This document shows, piece by piece, positions 52,230 through 62,113 of a stretch of DNA of 64,000 nt. Under the pieces are notes generated by a model. It made no database searches and had not been told where the DNA came from. It worked only from the letters and a program-made list of their open reading frames with translations. The stretch's first letter is position 1; each line of letters opens with the position of its first letter. Origin of the DNA: Corticibacter populi (GTDB lineage Bacteria; Pseudomonadota; Gammaproteobacteria; Burkholderiales; Burkholderiaceae_C); assembly GCF_004217315.1 (NCBI RefSeq), contig NZ_SGWR01000002.1, forward strand, positions 922,414-986,413. Reading direction: 5' to 3'. Position numbers and translations under genes: made by a program.

Positions 52230-53765
52230 TCAGGCGGCCACCGCTTCCCGGACCTTCATGCTGCCGGTGCGCTCGAAACGGGCATGCCAGGAAAGGGCCT
52301 CGTCCAGTAGCATCGGCGTGTGCTTGCCGCGTGAGTGGTGCAGCGCTCGCTCAAAATATTCCTGCAGCATGGGCCGGTACTCGGGCGCGCTGCAGTTGTC
52401 GATGATGAGGCGGGCGCGCTGCTTGGGGGCTAGGCCGCGCAGGTCGGCCAGGCCGCGTTCGGTCACCAGGATCTGCACGTCATGCTCGGTGTGGTCGACG
52501 TGCGAGACGGCCGGTACGATGCAGGAGATGTCGCCACCCCTGGCGCTGGACTTGGCCATGAAGATCGACAGGTAGGCATTGCGGGCGAAATCGCCCGAGC
52601 CGCCGATGCCGTTCATGATGGACGAGCCCATCACGTGTGTGGAGTTGACGTTGCCGTAGATGTCGGCCTCGATCATCGCGTTCATGGCGATCACGCCCAG
52701 GCGCCGGATCAGCTCCGGGTGGTTGCTCATCTCCTGCGGGCGCAACACGATCTTGTCGCGGTAGAAGTCGATGTTGTCGACGAAGTCCTGTTCGCCTTCG
52801 GGGCTGAGCGAAAAGCCCGTCGCTGAGGCGCCGACCATTTTGCCCGAGCGCAGCATGGCCAGCATGCCATCCTGCATGACCTCGGTGAAGGCCGTCAGGT
52901 TCTCGAACGGGCCATTGTTGAGCCCGGCCAGCACCGCATTGGCGATGTTGCCCACACCCGACTGCAGCGGCAGCAGGCTTTTGGGCAGCCGGCCATGGCG
53001 GACCTCGCTTTTGAAGAAGTCGATCAGGTGGCCGGCGATCTGCTCGGAGTCGGCATCGGCGGGCTTGAAGGGCGAATTGCGGTCGGCCTTGTGGGTTGGC
53101 ACGACCGCGATCACCTTGGCCGGGTCGCAGCGCAGGTAGGGCTCGCCAATGCGGTCATGCGGGTGCACCAGCGGAATCGGCACGCGGTGCGGCGGCAGCT
53201 GCGTGCCGTAGTAGACGTCGTGCATGCCGGCCAGGCCCAGCGGCTGGCGTTCGTTGACTTCTAGGATGACGAGATCCGCCTGGTCCAGCCAGGTTTTGTT
53301 GTTGCCCACCGAGGTCGATGGAATCAGCCTGCCGTCGGGCAGGATGCCGGCGACCTCGATCAAGGCCACGTTGAGCTTGCCGAAGAAGCCGAACCAGACA
53401 TACTGCGCCACATGCGAGAGGTGCATGTCGATGTAGTTGATGTCGCCCTGGTTGATGCGCTCGCGGCTGGTCGGGTCGGACTGGTAGGGCAGGCGCATGT
53501 TGATGCCATTGACCTTGGCCAGTGCGCCGTCGATCTCGGGCCCGGTGGAGGCGCCGGTCCACATGCCGATCTTGAAATGGTGGCCCTGGGCCAGTTGCGC
53601 CTCGATGCGCCTGGCCAGCGCCATGGGCACTTCCTTGGGCGCGCCCGAGCCGGTGAAGCCGCTCATGCCGACGTTGCAGCCTTCGGGAATCAGGGCCGCG
53701 GCGGCATCGGCGGACATGATCTTGCTCTTGAAGGCCGGACATTGGATGCGATCGTATTCAGGCAT
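52230..53765 (-). CDS. Succinate CoA-transferase (acetyl-CoA hydrolase/transferase family)
   Basis: 511 residues, the length of AarC/Cat1 succinyl-CoA:acetate CoA-transferases. Family marks are GMSGFTGSGAPKEVPMALARR, HKADRNSPF, and SGVGNIANAVLAGL with FTEVMQDGMLAML, whose Glu is the expected acyl-carrying residue. NSTHVMGSSIMNGIGGSGDFARNAYLSIF and LVTERGLADLRGLAP follow. It moves CoA between succinyl-CoA and acetate. It is divergent from acetoacetyl-CoA synthetase across a regulatory gap, suggesting a short-chain acid activation theme. Confidence 0.93.
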   Translation of the reverse strand: MPEYDRIQCPAFKSKIMSADAAAALIPEGCNVGMSGFTGSGAPKEVPMALARRIEAQLAQGHHFKIGMWTGASTGPEIDGALAKVNGINMRLPYQSDPTSRERINQGDINYIDMHLSHVAQYVWFGFFGKLNVALIEVAGILPDGRLIPSTSVGNNKTWLDQADLVILEVNERQPLGLAGMHDVYYGTQLPPHRVPIPLVHPHDRIGEPYLRCDPAKVIAVVPTHKADRNSPFKPADADSEQIAGHLIDFFKSEVRHGRLPKSLLPLQSGVGNIANAVLAGLNNGPFENLTAFTEVMQDGMLAMLRSGKMVGASATGFSLSPEGEQDFVDNIDFYRDKIVLRPQEMSNHPELIRRLGVIAMNAMIEADIYGNVNSTHVMGSSIMNGIGGSGDFARNAYLSIFMAKSSARGGDISCIVPAVSHVDHTEHDVQILVTERGLADLRGLAPKQRARLIIDNCSAPEYRPMLQEYFERALHHSRGKHTPMLLDEALSWHARFERTGSMKVREAVAA

Positions 53766-54148
53766 TGTCTCGTGGGTGTCAGAACCGGTTGGAACAAGCC
53801 TGTGATGCTACCCCTGACGGGTGGATCAGTCATGGTTTCTAACTAGGTATTAACCCTTGAATAATCGCTTCATCGGTCCGGCAGACCCTCAATTTTTCAT
53901 ATATCGATAATCGACCTCTGTATTTTGAAAATGCAGACCGATTATGTTGCATTGCAATAAATGCATATTGCAGTGCAATAAATACCGTGATTATGGGTCT
54001 GGATGCCTGGATTCGTGCCAGCCCTTGCAGCCAAGGCCCCGGCGGGCGGGCGCCGCCACAGAGGGGCAAGCCCGATATCGCATCGGTGACAGGCTCCCCG
54101 TGAAAACACCAAGGTGCCCGAAGGCCGCCGTGCTTACCCTCGAAGGCC
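53766..54148. other. Divergent regulatory gap between CoA-transferase and acetoacetyl-CoA synthetase
   Basis: 383 bp without a gene, AT-rich in its left half (53840-53990). It contains the phased direct repeat at 53949-53983. I see no other defined element. Confidence 0.5.
53949..53983. promoter_or_regulatory. Phased 14-bp direct repeat upstream of acetoacetyl-CoA synthetase
   Basis: GCATTGCAATAAAT and GCAGTGCAATAAAT differ by one base and start 21 bp apart, two helical turns. Each contains a TGCAnTGCA-like core. They resemble a pair of activator or repressor half-sites; the regulator is unknown. Confidence 0.5.
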
Positions 54149-56236
54149 ATGAACACACCGGCCTACATCCCGCAAATCCGCCTCTACCAGGATTGGCTGG
54201 CCCGCACGCGTGGGCTGCATTTCGATGATTACGACCAGCTCTGGCGGTGGTCCACCACCGAACTGGAGGCATTCTGGGCCAGTATCTGGGAATATTTCGA
54301 CATCCAGTCGCATACGCCATACGAGAAAGTGCTGGCAGAGAATGTGATGCCCGGCGCGCACTGGTTCACCGGCGCGCAGGTCAATTTCGCGCAGCAGGTG
54401 CTGCGGCATGTCGATGCGGCCGCGGCCGCCGGTCTGCCCGCCATCATTGCCGACAACGAGGAAGGCGTGGCCAGCACGCTGTCCTGGCCCGAGCTGCACC
54501 AGCAGGTTGCGGCGCTGGCGGTCCATCTGCAGGAGCTGGGCGTGCAGCCGGGCGATCGCGTGGCAGCCTACCTGCCCAACATCCCGCAGACCATCGTGGC
54601 GTTTCTGGCCACCGCCAGCATCGGCGCAGTCTGGAGTGTGTGCGCTCCCGACATGGGCACCCATGCCGTGTTGGATCGCTTCCGACAGATCGAACCGGTG
54701 GTGCTGATCGGGGTCGATGGCGTGTTCTATGGCGGCAAGGCCATCGACCGGCAGGACGTATGCCAGCAGATCCTCGCCGCGCTGCCCAGCGTGCGCCATG
54801 CCATCGTGGTCGGCAATCGTGACCCCGAGGTGTCATGGCCCGGCTGGCAGCGTTTTGCCGATCTGCTGCGGCGCGACAGCGCCTCCGTACAGGCCTTCGA
54901 GCCGCGCTGGCTGCCGTTCGAGCATCCGCTGTGGATCGTCTACTCCAGCGGCACCACGGGCCTGCCCAAGCCCATCGTGCATGGCCATGGCGGCATGATG
55001 CTGGTGCAGCTGCAACTGGGCACGCTGCACAACGACATCGGCTGCAGCTATGCTGCCAACAGCCTCGGCGAGCGCTACCACTGGTACAGCTCGACCGGCT
55101 GGGTGATGTGGAACGCCCAGGTCGGCGGCCTGCTGGCTGGCACCACCATCGTGATCTTCGACGGCAACCCCGCCGGCGCGCGCGACAGGCCCGACATGAG
55201 CACGCTGTGGCGCTTTGCCGCGCGCCACCGCGTCACCTTCTTCGGTGTGGGCGCGGCTTTCTACGCCTTGTGCGCCAAGGCGGATATCGATCCGGCCCAG
55301 TGCGGCGACCTGCGCCGCATCCGCGTGCTGGGCAGCACCGGCTCCCCACTGAGCGAGGACGTACAGAACTGGGGCACGGCGTTCATGCGCCGCGCCGGCG
55401 TGGCTGGCAAAGACGGGCAGGGCATCTGGTGGAGCAACATCTCGGGCGGAACGGATTTCGCCGGCGCCTTTCTCGGTGGCAACCGCGAGCTGCCACAGAC
55501 GCCCGGACGCATGCAATGCCGCATGCTGGGCGCGGCCGTGCAGGCCTGGGACGAAACCGGCCAGGCGGTGGCAGACCAGGTGGGTGAGCTGGTCTGCACC
55601 CAACCGATCCCCTCGATGCCGCTGTACCTGTGGGGCGATGCCGATGGCAGCCGCTACCGCAGCAGCTATTTCGACACCTACGCGCCCGGCCACGGGCGCC
55701 ATCCGCACGGCGGCGATCTGCCGCCCTCAGCCGGCGCGGTGTGGCGGCATGGCGATTGGCTGAGCATCGGTGGCGATGGCAGCTGCGTGATCTATGGCCG
55801 CTCGGATGCCACCATCAACCGCCACGGCCTGCGCATGGGCACCAGCGAGGTCTACAGCGCCGTCGAGGCCCTGCCCGAAGTGCTCGATGCGCTGGTGGTC
55901 GATCTGGAGTACCTGGGGCGCGCGAGCCATATGCCGCTCTTCGTGGTGCTGCGCGAAGGCGTGGTGCTCGACGCCGCGCTGCGCCAGCGCATCGACGATG
56001 CGATCCGAGTGGCGCTTTCGCCGCGCTTCGTGCCCGATGCCATCGTGCAGGTTGCGCAGGTGCCGCGCACGCTGAGCGGCAAGAAGCAGGAACTGCCGAT
56101 CAAGAAGCTGTTGCTGGGCCAGCCGGTCGAGAAAATCATCAACCGCGACACCATGGCCAACCCCGACTGCCTGGATTGGTACGTGGACTTTGCGCAGCGG
56201 CACCTGAGCAACGTACCGGCCGCATCGCAGGCCTGA
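54149..56236 (+). CDS. Acetoacetate-CoA ligase
   Basis: 695 residues, a long adenylate-forming ligase of the acetoacetyl-CoA synthetase group (family length about 650-700). The N-terminal WSTTELEAFWASIWEYFDI is group-typical. The AMP-binding P-loop is WIVYSSGTTGLPKPIVHGHGG. Later come HWYSSTGWVMWNAQVGGLLAG, GRSDATINRHGLRMGTSEVYSAVEALPEVLDALVV, and the catalytic Lys region TLSGKKQELPIKKLL. It activates acetoacetate for ketone-body use or PHB turnover. Confidence 0.93.
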   Translation: MNTPAYIPQIRLYQDWLARTRGLHFDDYDQLWRWSTTELEAFWASIWEYFDIQSHTPYEKVLAENVMPGAHWFTGAQVNFAQQVLRHVDAAAAAGLPAIIADNEEGVASTLSWPELHQQVAALAVHLQELGVQPGDRVAAYLPNIPQTIVAFLATASIGAVWSVCAPDMGTHAVLDRFRQIEPVVLIGVDGVFYGGKAIDRQDVCQQILAALPSVRHAIVVGNRDPEVSWPGWQRFADLLRRDSASVQAFEPRWLPFEHPLWIVYSSGTTGLPKPIVHGHGGMMLVQLQLGTLHNDIGCSYAANSLGERYHWYSSTGWVMWNAQVGGLLAGTTIVIFDGNPAGARDRPDMSTLWRFAARHRVTFFGVGAAFYALCAKADIDPAQCGDLRRIRVLGSTGSPLSEDVQNWGTAFMRRAGVAGKDGQGIWWSNISGGTDFAGAFLGGNRELPQTPGRMQCRMLGAAVQAWDETGQAVADQVGELVCTQPIPSMPLYLWGDADGSRYRSSYFDTYAPGHGRHPHGGDLPPSAGAVWRHGDWLSIGGDGSCVIYGRSDATINRHGLRMGTSEVYSAVEALPEVLDALVVDLEYLGRASHMPLFVVLREGVVLDAALRQRIDDAIRVALSPRFVPDAIVQVAQVPRTLSGKKQELPIKKLLLGQPVEKIINRDTMANPDCLDWYVDFAQRHLSNVPAASQA

Positions 56237-56283
56237 GAACCCGTGACAAGGGCCCGCTCGCGCCACATCAATGCATCATTGAA

Positions 56284-56826
56284 TCACTGCACGGGCCGGT
56301 AGTAGCGCCTGCCGTTGAAGTCGCGGTATTCGTACTGCTGCGCCTGCACGGGCGCCGGCTGGGCCTGGTAGTAGGGCTGCGCAACAGGTGCCTGGTAGGT
56401 CTGCACCGGTTGGCTGTAGACCGGTTGCGACTGCACATAGGCCGCAGGCGGATAGGCTCCATTGTCGTAATAGCCGCCCTGATAGGACCCTTGGTAGGCC
56501 GGTGCGGGTGGCGCGTAGGCACTCGCCTGCGGCTGGCTGGGCGCGGCCGATTGCGACAGCGCATAACCCAGAATGCCACCGATCAGCAATGCCCCGATCG
56601 CCACGTCGGCATGGTTGCTGCGGCGGGATTCGTAGCGCTGGCGCGGTGGCTGGTAGGGGCGGCCCGGGCCGCCATACTGGTGGCTGTGACCGTTGCTGTA
56701 GCCACTGCCATAGCCAGGGTGGTAACCGCGGTCGTACCGCTGGCCGTAGCCTTGCTGGGCCATGGCCGAGCCGGCCGCCAGCAGGGCTGCCAAAGCCAGT
56801 GCGATGCCGGTGAGTTGTCTGGGCAT
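56284..56826 (-). CDS. Gly/Tyr/Gln-rich exported protein of unknown function
   Basis: 180 residues. The signal peptide MPRQLTGIALALAALLAAGSAMA is cleaved at AMA-QQ. A Gly/Tyr-rich stretch (QRYDRGYHPGYGSGYSNGH) follows, then a hydrophobic Gly-zipper-like segment VAIGALLIGGILGYALSQ. A Pro/Gln/Tyr-rich low-complexity region and a conserved-looking tail EYRDFNGRRYYRPVQ complete it. I do not recognise the family; it is probably periplasmic or envelope-associated. ATG 56826 opens the signal peptide. Confidence 0.6.
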   Translation of the reverse strand: MPRQLTGIALALAALLAAGSAMAQQGYGQRYDRGYHPGYGSGYSNGHSHQYGGPGRPYQPPRQRYESRRSNHADVAIGALLIGGILGYALSQSAAPSQPQASAYAPPAPAYQGSYQGGYYDNGAYPPAAYVQSQPVYSQPVQTYQAPVAQPYYQAQPAPVQAQQYEYRDFNGRRYYRPVQ

Positions 56827-56992
56827 ATCGAAAATCCTTTCAACCGGATGAGCAGTATCCATGCAGCCATCAACGCGGCTGCGAGCACATCAGCTTACAC
56901 AGCGCATGTAAAGCTGCAATAACGACAGGTTTCGCTGTCGAGAACAGGTATTGAGGGTGGCAGGATCGCCTTGGCGCGGATAATCGCGCTCC

Positions 56993-58879
<1,887 letters not shown>

Positions 58880-58902
58880 AGTCGGCCCAGCGCTGGAAAA
58901 AG

Positions 58903-58930
58903 AAAAAGCCACTGTCATAGTGGCTTTTTT
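58903..58930 (+). terminator. Rho-independent terminator of uup
   Basis: AAAAAGCCACT-GTCAT-AGTGGCTTTTT is an 11-bp perfect stem with a U-tract, 24 bp after the uup stop. Confidence 0.9.
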
Positions 58931-59052
58931 ATGGCTCGTACACGGTCATTCCACCTGCAGGGTGAGACCGTGCACGGACAGGATCGCTCTTCACACAAGG
59001 CGAAAACGGTAAGAAAAGCGCGATGCCAATGTTCTCACCATGACTATGAAGA

Positions 59053-59267
59053 CTTTTTAAAAAAAGGAAATAGTCATAGTAATAGGCCTGCTGCCGTTCT
59101 GTTGACAAGTGCTCTTTTCCTTTTCAGAACAGCTGGTTGCAGACCTGGAAAGCATGTGTTGCAACGGCGGTAAACAGCAGGTCCGATTGTGGATGGATCA
59201 CCTCTCGGGCTCCAATCTGTGGACAAGTGGTCTTTTATTCCCGGCGCTGCCCAAAGACTTGTCCACA
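59053..59267 (+). other. oriC-like module B, inverted and diverged copy of module A
   Basis: 215 bp, exactly the length of module A. DnaA-box positions are TGTTGACAA (59100), TGTGGATGG (59188), TGTGGACAA (59218) and TTGTCCACA (59259, inverted). Their starts are 88, 30 and 41 bp apart, against 88, 30 and 40 in module A. Shared blocks include TAGTCATAGTA, CATGTGTTG, GTGGATGGAT, TTCCCGG/GTCCCGG and CAAAG before the last box. An AT-rich run (TTTTTAAAAAAAGGAAATAG) sits at the left end. The boxes are the TTGTCCACA variant rather than TTATCCACA, so function may be weaker. Confidence 0.6.
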
Positions 59268-59307
59268 GCTTGTCATGGCCCGCGGCTGCCGTCCGCGACG
59301 GTGCTGC

Positions 59308-60417
59308 TCAGCCCAGCGCGGGATAGTCGGTATAGCCGGTGGCGCCACCGCCATAAAAGGTGGCACGCTCGGGTGTGTTCAGCGCCGCATCGCGCTGCCA
59401 GCGTTCGACCAGGTCCGGGTTGGCAATGAAGGGCCTGCCAATGGCGACGATGTCGGCCTGGCCAGCCTGCAGGACCTGCTCGGCCAGCGCCTTGTCATAG
59501 CCGTTGTTGACCATCCAGGCGGCCGTGCCCCCCGCAGTGCGGTAGGCGTGGCGCAAGGCCGCATAGTCGAAAGGCCGCTCGGGCAGCACGCGCGGGCCGC
59601 CGGTGGCGCCTTCGATGATGTGGATGTAGGCCAGTGCATGGCCCGCCAGTTGCTGCAGCACGTAGGTGAACAGCGGCTGCGGGTCGGCATCCTCGATGCC
59701 ATTGGCCGGCGTGACGGGCGAGAGGCGGATGCCGGTGCGGCCGGCGCCGATCTCCCCGGCAATGGCCGCCACCACTTCCAGCAGCAGGCGGGCGCGGTTC
59801 TCGATGCTTCCGCCATAGGCGTCGGTACGCTGGTTGGCGCCGGTCTTGAGGAACTGGTCGATCAAATAGCCATTGGCGGCGTGGATTTCGATGCCATCGA
59901 AGCCTGCCTCGATGGCCGCGGCGGCGGCACGGCGGTAGTCGGCAATGATGCCGGGGAGTTCATCGAGCGCGAGCGCGCGGGGCGTGGAGGTTTCCACGAA
60001 TGCGCCCTGACCATTGGCATCGATCACATAGGTCTTGGTGGCTGCTGCCAGCGCCGACGGGGCTACCGGCGCAGCGCCGCCAGGCTGCAGGCTGACATGC
60101 GAGACGCGCCCGACGTGCCAGAGCTGCGTGACGATGGCGCCGCCCCTGGCATGCACCGCAGCGGTCACGGGCTTCCAACCCTCGATCTGCTCGGGCGCAT
60201 ACAGCCCCGGCACGTCGGCATAGCCCTGGCCCTGCTGGCTGATGGCGGTGCCTTCGGTGATGATCAGGCCGGCGCTGGCGCGCTGGGCATAGTATTCGGC
60301 ATTGAGGGCGTTGGGCACGGCGCGTGGCGAGCGGTTGCGCGTCAGCGGCGCCATGGCGATGCGGTTGCGCAGATGCAGGCTGCCGGCCTGCACAGGCGTG
60401 AACAGGATGGAACTCAT
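59308..60417 (-). CDS. Alkene reductase, Old Yellow Enzyme family (NemA-like)
   Basis: 369 residues, FMN TIM barrel. LFTPVQAGSLHLRNRIAMAPLTRNRS, LIITEGTAISQQGQGY, VTQLWHVGRVSH, GFDGIEIHAANGYLIDQFLKTGANQRTDAYGGSIENRARLLLEVV and GRPFIANPDLVERW are the classic OYE blocks, including the His-Asn pair. It reduces activated C=C bonds or nitro esters with NAD(P)H. The ATG at 60417 fits the family start. The gst gene lies 32 bp upstream on the same strand. Confidence 0.94.
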   Translation of the reverse strand: MSSILFTPVQAGSLHLRNRIAMAPLTRNRSPRAVPNALNAEYYAQRASAGLIITEGTAISQQGQGYADVPGLYAPEQIEGWKPVTAAVHARGGAIVTQLWHVGRVSHVSLQPGGAAPVAPSALAAATKTYVIDANGQGAFVETSTPRALALDELPGIIADYRRAAAAAIEAGFDGIEIHAANGYLIDQFLKTGANQRTDAYGGSIENRARLLLEVVAAIAGEIGAGRTGIRLSPVTPANGIEDADPQPLFTYVLQQLAGHALAYIHIIEGATGGPRVLPERPFDYAALRHAYRTAGGTAAWMVNNGYDKALAEQVLQAGQADIVAIGRPFIANPDLVERWQRDAALNTPERATFYGGGATGYTDYPALG

Positions 60418-60449
60418 GGAGTGACGGACCTTTCGTCTTTTTTGCAGGT

Positions 60450-61058
60450 TTACTTGAGCAGGCCTTCGGCCTTCAGCGCGGCCTGCACGGCTGGGCGTGC
60501 CGCCACGCGGTCGCGGTGGGCCTGCAGGTGCGGATAGGCGCCGATGTCGAACTTCACAGGCACCGTCCAGCTGGTGACGGTGAACAGATAGGCATCGGCA
60601 ACGCCGAACGATTCGCCGCAGAAGTAGGGCTGTGTGGCCAGTACGTTATCGACGAACTGGAAACGGTTCTGCAATGCCGCCACGGCATCTTGGCGCGCCT
60701 GCTCGGCGCTGCCGGGCTTGAACAGCGGGCCGAAGTTCTTGTGCAGTTCGGTGCTGATGAAATTCAGGCGGCTTTGCAGCACGTAGCGCTCGAAGCTGCC
60801 ATTGGCCGGCGCGAGCTGCTTGTCCGGCACCTGGTCGGCCAGGTACTGCACGATGGCCACGCCTTCGGTGAGGCGGCGGCCGTCGTCGAGCTCCAGCACC
60901 GGCACATAGCCGAGTGGATTGATGGTGTAGAAGTCGGTGCCGTCGCGCAGCTTGTGGGTCTTGGTGCTGGCCAGCACCAGTTCGTGCGGCAGGCCCGCCT
61001 CCTGCAGGATGATGTGCGGGGAAAGTGAACAGGCGCCGGGGCTGTAGTAGAGCTTCAT
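60450..61058 (-). CDS. Glutathione transferase, beta-class GstA-like
   Basis: 202 residues. The N-terminal thioredoxin fold MKLYYSPGACSLSPHIILQEAGLPHELV contains the beta-class active-site Cys (PGACSLSPH). Then come NPLGYVPVLELDDGRRLTEGVAIVQYLAD and a helical C-terminal domain with FGVADAYLFTVTSW. It conjugates glutathione to electrophiles. It is probably co-transcribed with the downstream Old Yellow Enzyme gene, a detoxification pair. Confidence 0.92.
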   Translation of the reverse strand: MKLYYSPGACSLSPHIILQEAGLPHELVLASTKTHKLRDGTDFYTINPLGYVPVLELDDGRRLTEGVAIVQYLADQVPDKQLAPANGSFERYVLQSRLNFISTELHKNFGPLFKPGSAEQARQDAVAALQNRFQFVDNVLATQPYFCGESFGVADAYLFTVTSWTVPVKFDIGAYPHLQAHRDRVAARPAVQAALKAEGLLK

Positions 61059-61224
61059 GCAATCCTCTTGGTGATGGGAAAACGGTCCCGAAGGGACGAT
61101 TGGCGCGGTGCTGCGCAGCGCCGGCGCCACTGACCATTCGACTATAGCCAGAATCACCAGAAGGTGCTTGTGTGGGCTCGTCCGGCCGGACCGGAACGCC
61201 TTGCACGATAGGCGCGGCCAAGAC

Positions 61225-61258
61225 AAAAAAAGGTGACCGGGGTCATCCCCCGGTCACC
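61225..61258 (-). terminator. Rho-independent terminator of the PepSY gene
   Basis: On the minus strand GGTGACCGGGG-GATGA-CCCCGGTCACC is an 11-bp perfect stem followed by seven T residues, 61 bp after the PepSY stop. Confidence 0.88.
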
Positions 61259-61318
61259 CGGCTTGTCGTGCGCGCATGTTTGCAGCACCCCAGGACCAGG
61301 ACATGGCCCTGGCGCCCG

Positions 61319-61864
61319 TCAGTCTTGCTTGGTGCGCAGGATGGAGCCGTCGGCTGCGTCGATCTTCACCTCGAAGATGCGGCCGTCGGCCTGCAGGATG
61401 TCGACCTCGTAGCTGGTCTTGCCCCAGTGGGAGTCAAGCTGCGCCGAGAAGGGCGTGCCCGGGGTGTTCTTGACGGCGGCATCGATGGCCTGGGTGATGT
61501 CGATGCGCGCTTCCTCCAGGCGCGACAAGTCCTTGCGCGACGCCTTGCCATCATTCTTGAACTGGTCGATGGCGCCGGTGGCGGCATTGACGTGCACCTC
61601 GATGTTCTCCTGCTGCGCGGTGATGATCTCCAGTTCGTAGCGCACCACGCCATCGTCACGGTCGAGATCGATGTCGATGACCTTCCCGGGAGCGGCTTCG
61701 AGGCCCTTCTCGATGGCCTGTGGCAGGCTGAGGCTGGCGCTCGAGAGACGGGCGCGGACTTCATCGGGCGAGTCGGCCAGCGCTGGCGCGGCCAGGCTGA
61801 AGGCCATGGCGGCCGCTGCCAGGATGTTGCGAGCGTTCACTTCGGATGTTTTGATTGTGGTCAT
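61319..61864 (-). CDS. PepSY domain-containing exported protein
   Basis: 181 residues: a signal peptide (to ALADSPDE), then two PepSY-like repeats, SLPQAIEKGLEAAPGKVIDIDLDRDDGVVRYELEI and DITQAIDAAVKNTPGTPFSAQLDSHWGKTSYEVDIL, each with the VxxxxxxYEVxI pattern and an AADGSI/NAATGAI turn. Such periplasmic proteins may inhibit proteases or bind partners. A strong terminator lies downstream. Confidence 0.85.
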   Translation of the reverse strand: MTTIKTSEVNARNILAAAAMAFSLAAPALADSPDEVRARLSSASLSLPQAIEKGLEAAPGKVIDIDLDRDDGVVRYELEIITAQQENIEVHVNAATGAIDQFKNDGKASRKDLSRLEEARIDITQAIDAAVKNTPGTPFSAQLDSHWGKTSYEVDILQADGRIFEVKIDAADGSILRTKQD

Positions 61865-61951
61865 TGGTTCCTCCTGTGTTGATCAAGGCACCATTTTGGC
61901 GCAGTATTTAGGCCGTGTTTGTCATCCAAGGCCGCATTGCCGGTGCGGGAT

Positions 61952-61967
61952 TGTTCCACGTGAAACA
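61952..61967. promoter_or_regulatory. parS site (ParB-binding), intergenic, TGTTCCACGTGAAACA
   Basis: An exact match to the 16-bp bacterial chromosome parS consensus, in the gap between the PepSY gene and mnmG. ParB loads here to organise and segregate the origin region. Confidence 0.92.
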
Positions 61968-62113
61968 GGCCTGTCCGTATGGGTTTCCTTCCTGACGGCA
62001 TGGCGGGCAGGGCGCTTGTCGGAGTGAACCGGTAAAATCGCCGGTTTGATATGCCCGGCGCAAGACCCTGTTCTTCTTCTTTCGGTCTTGCCGCCTGATG
62101 AGGCCCACGCACC

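Larger units (their letters stand above)
58880..59307. other. Intergenic region: terminator plus oriC-like module B
   Basis: 428 bp without genes between uup and the Old Yellow Enzyme gene. It carries the uup terminator and the second DnaA-box array. Confidence 0.6.
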
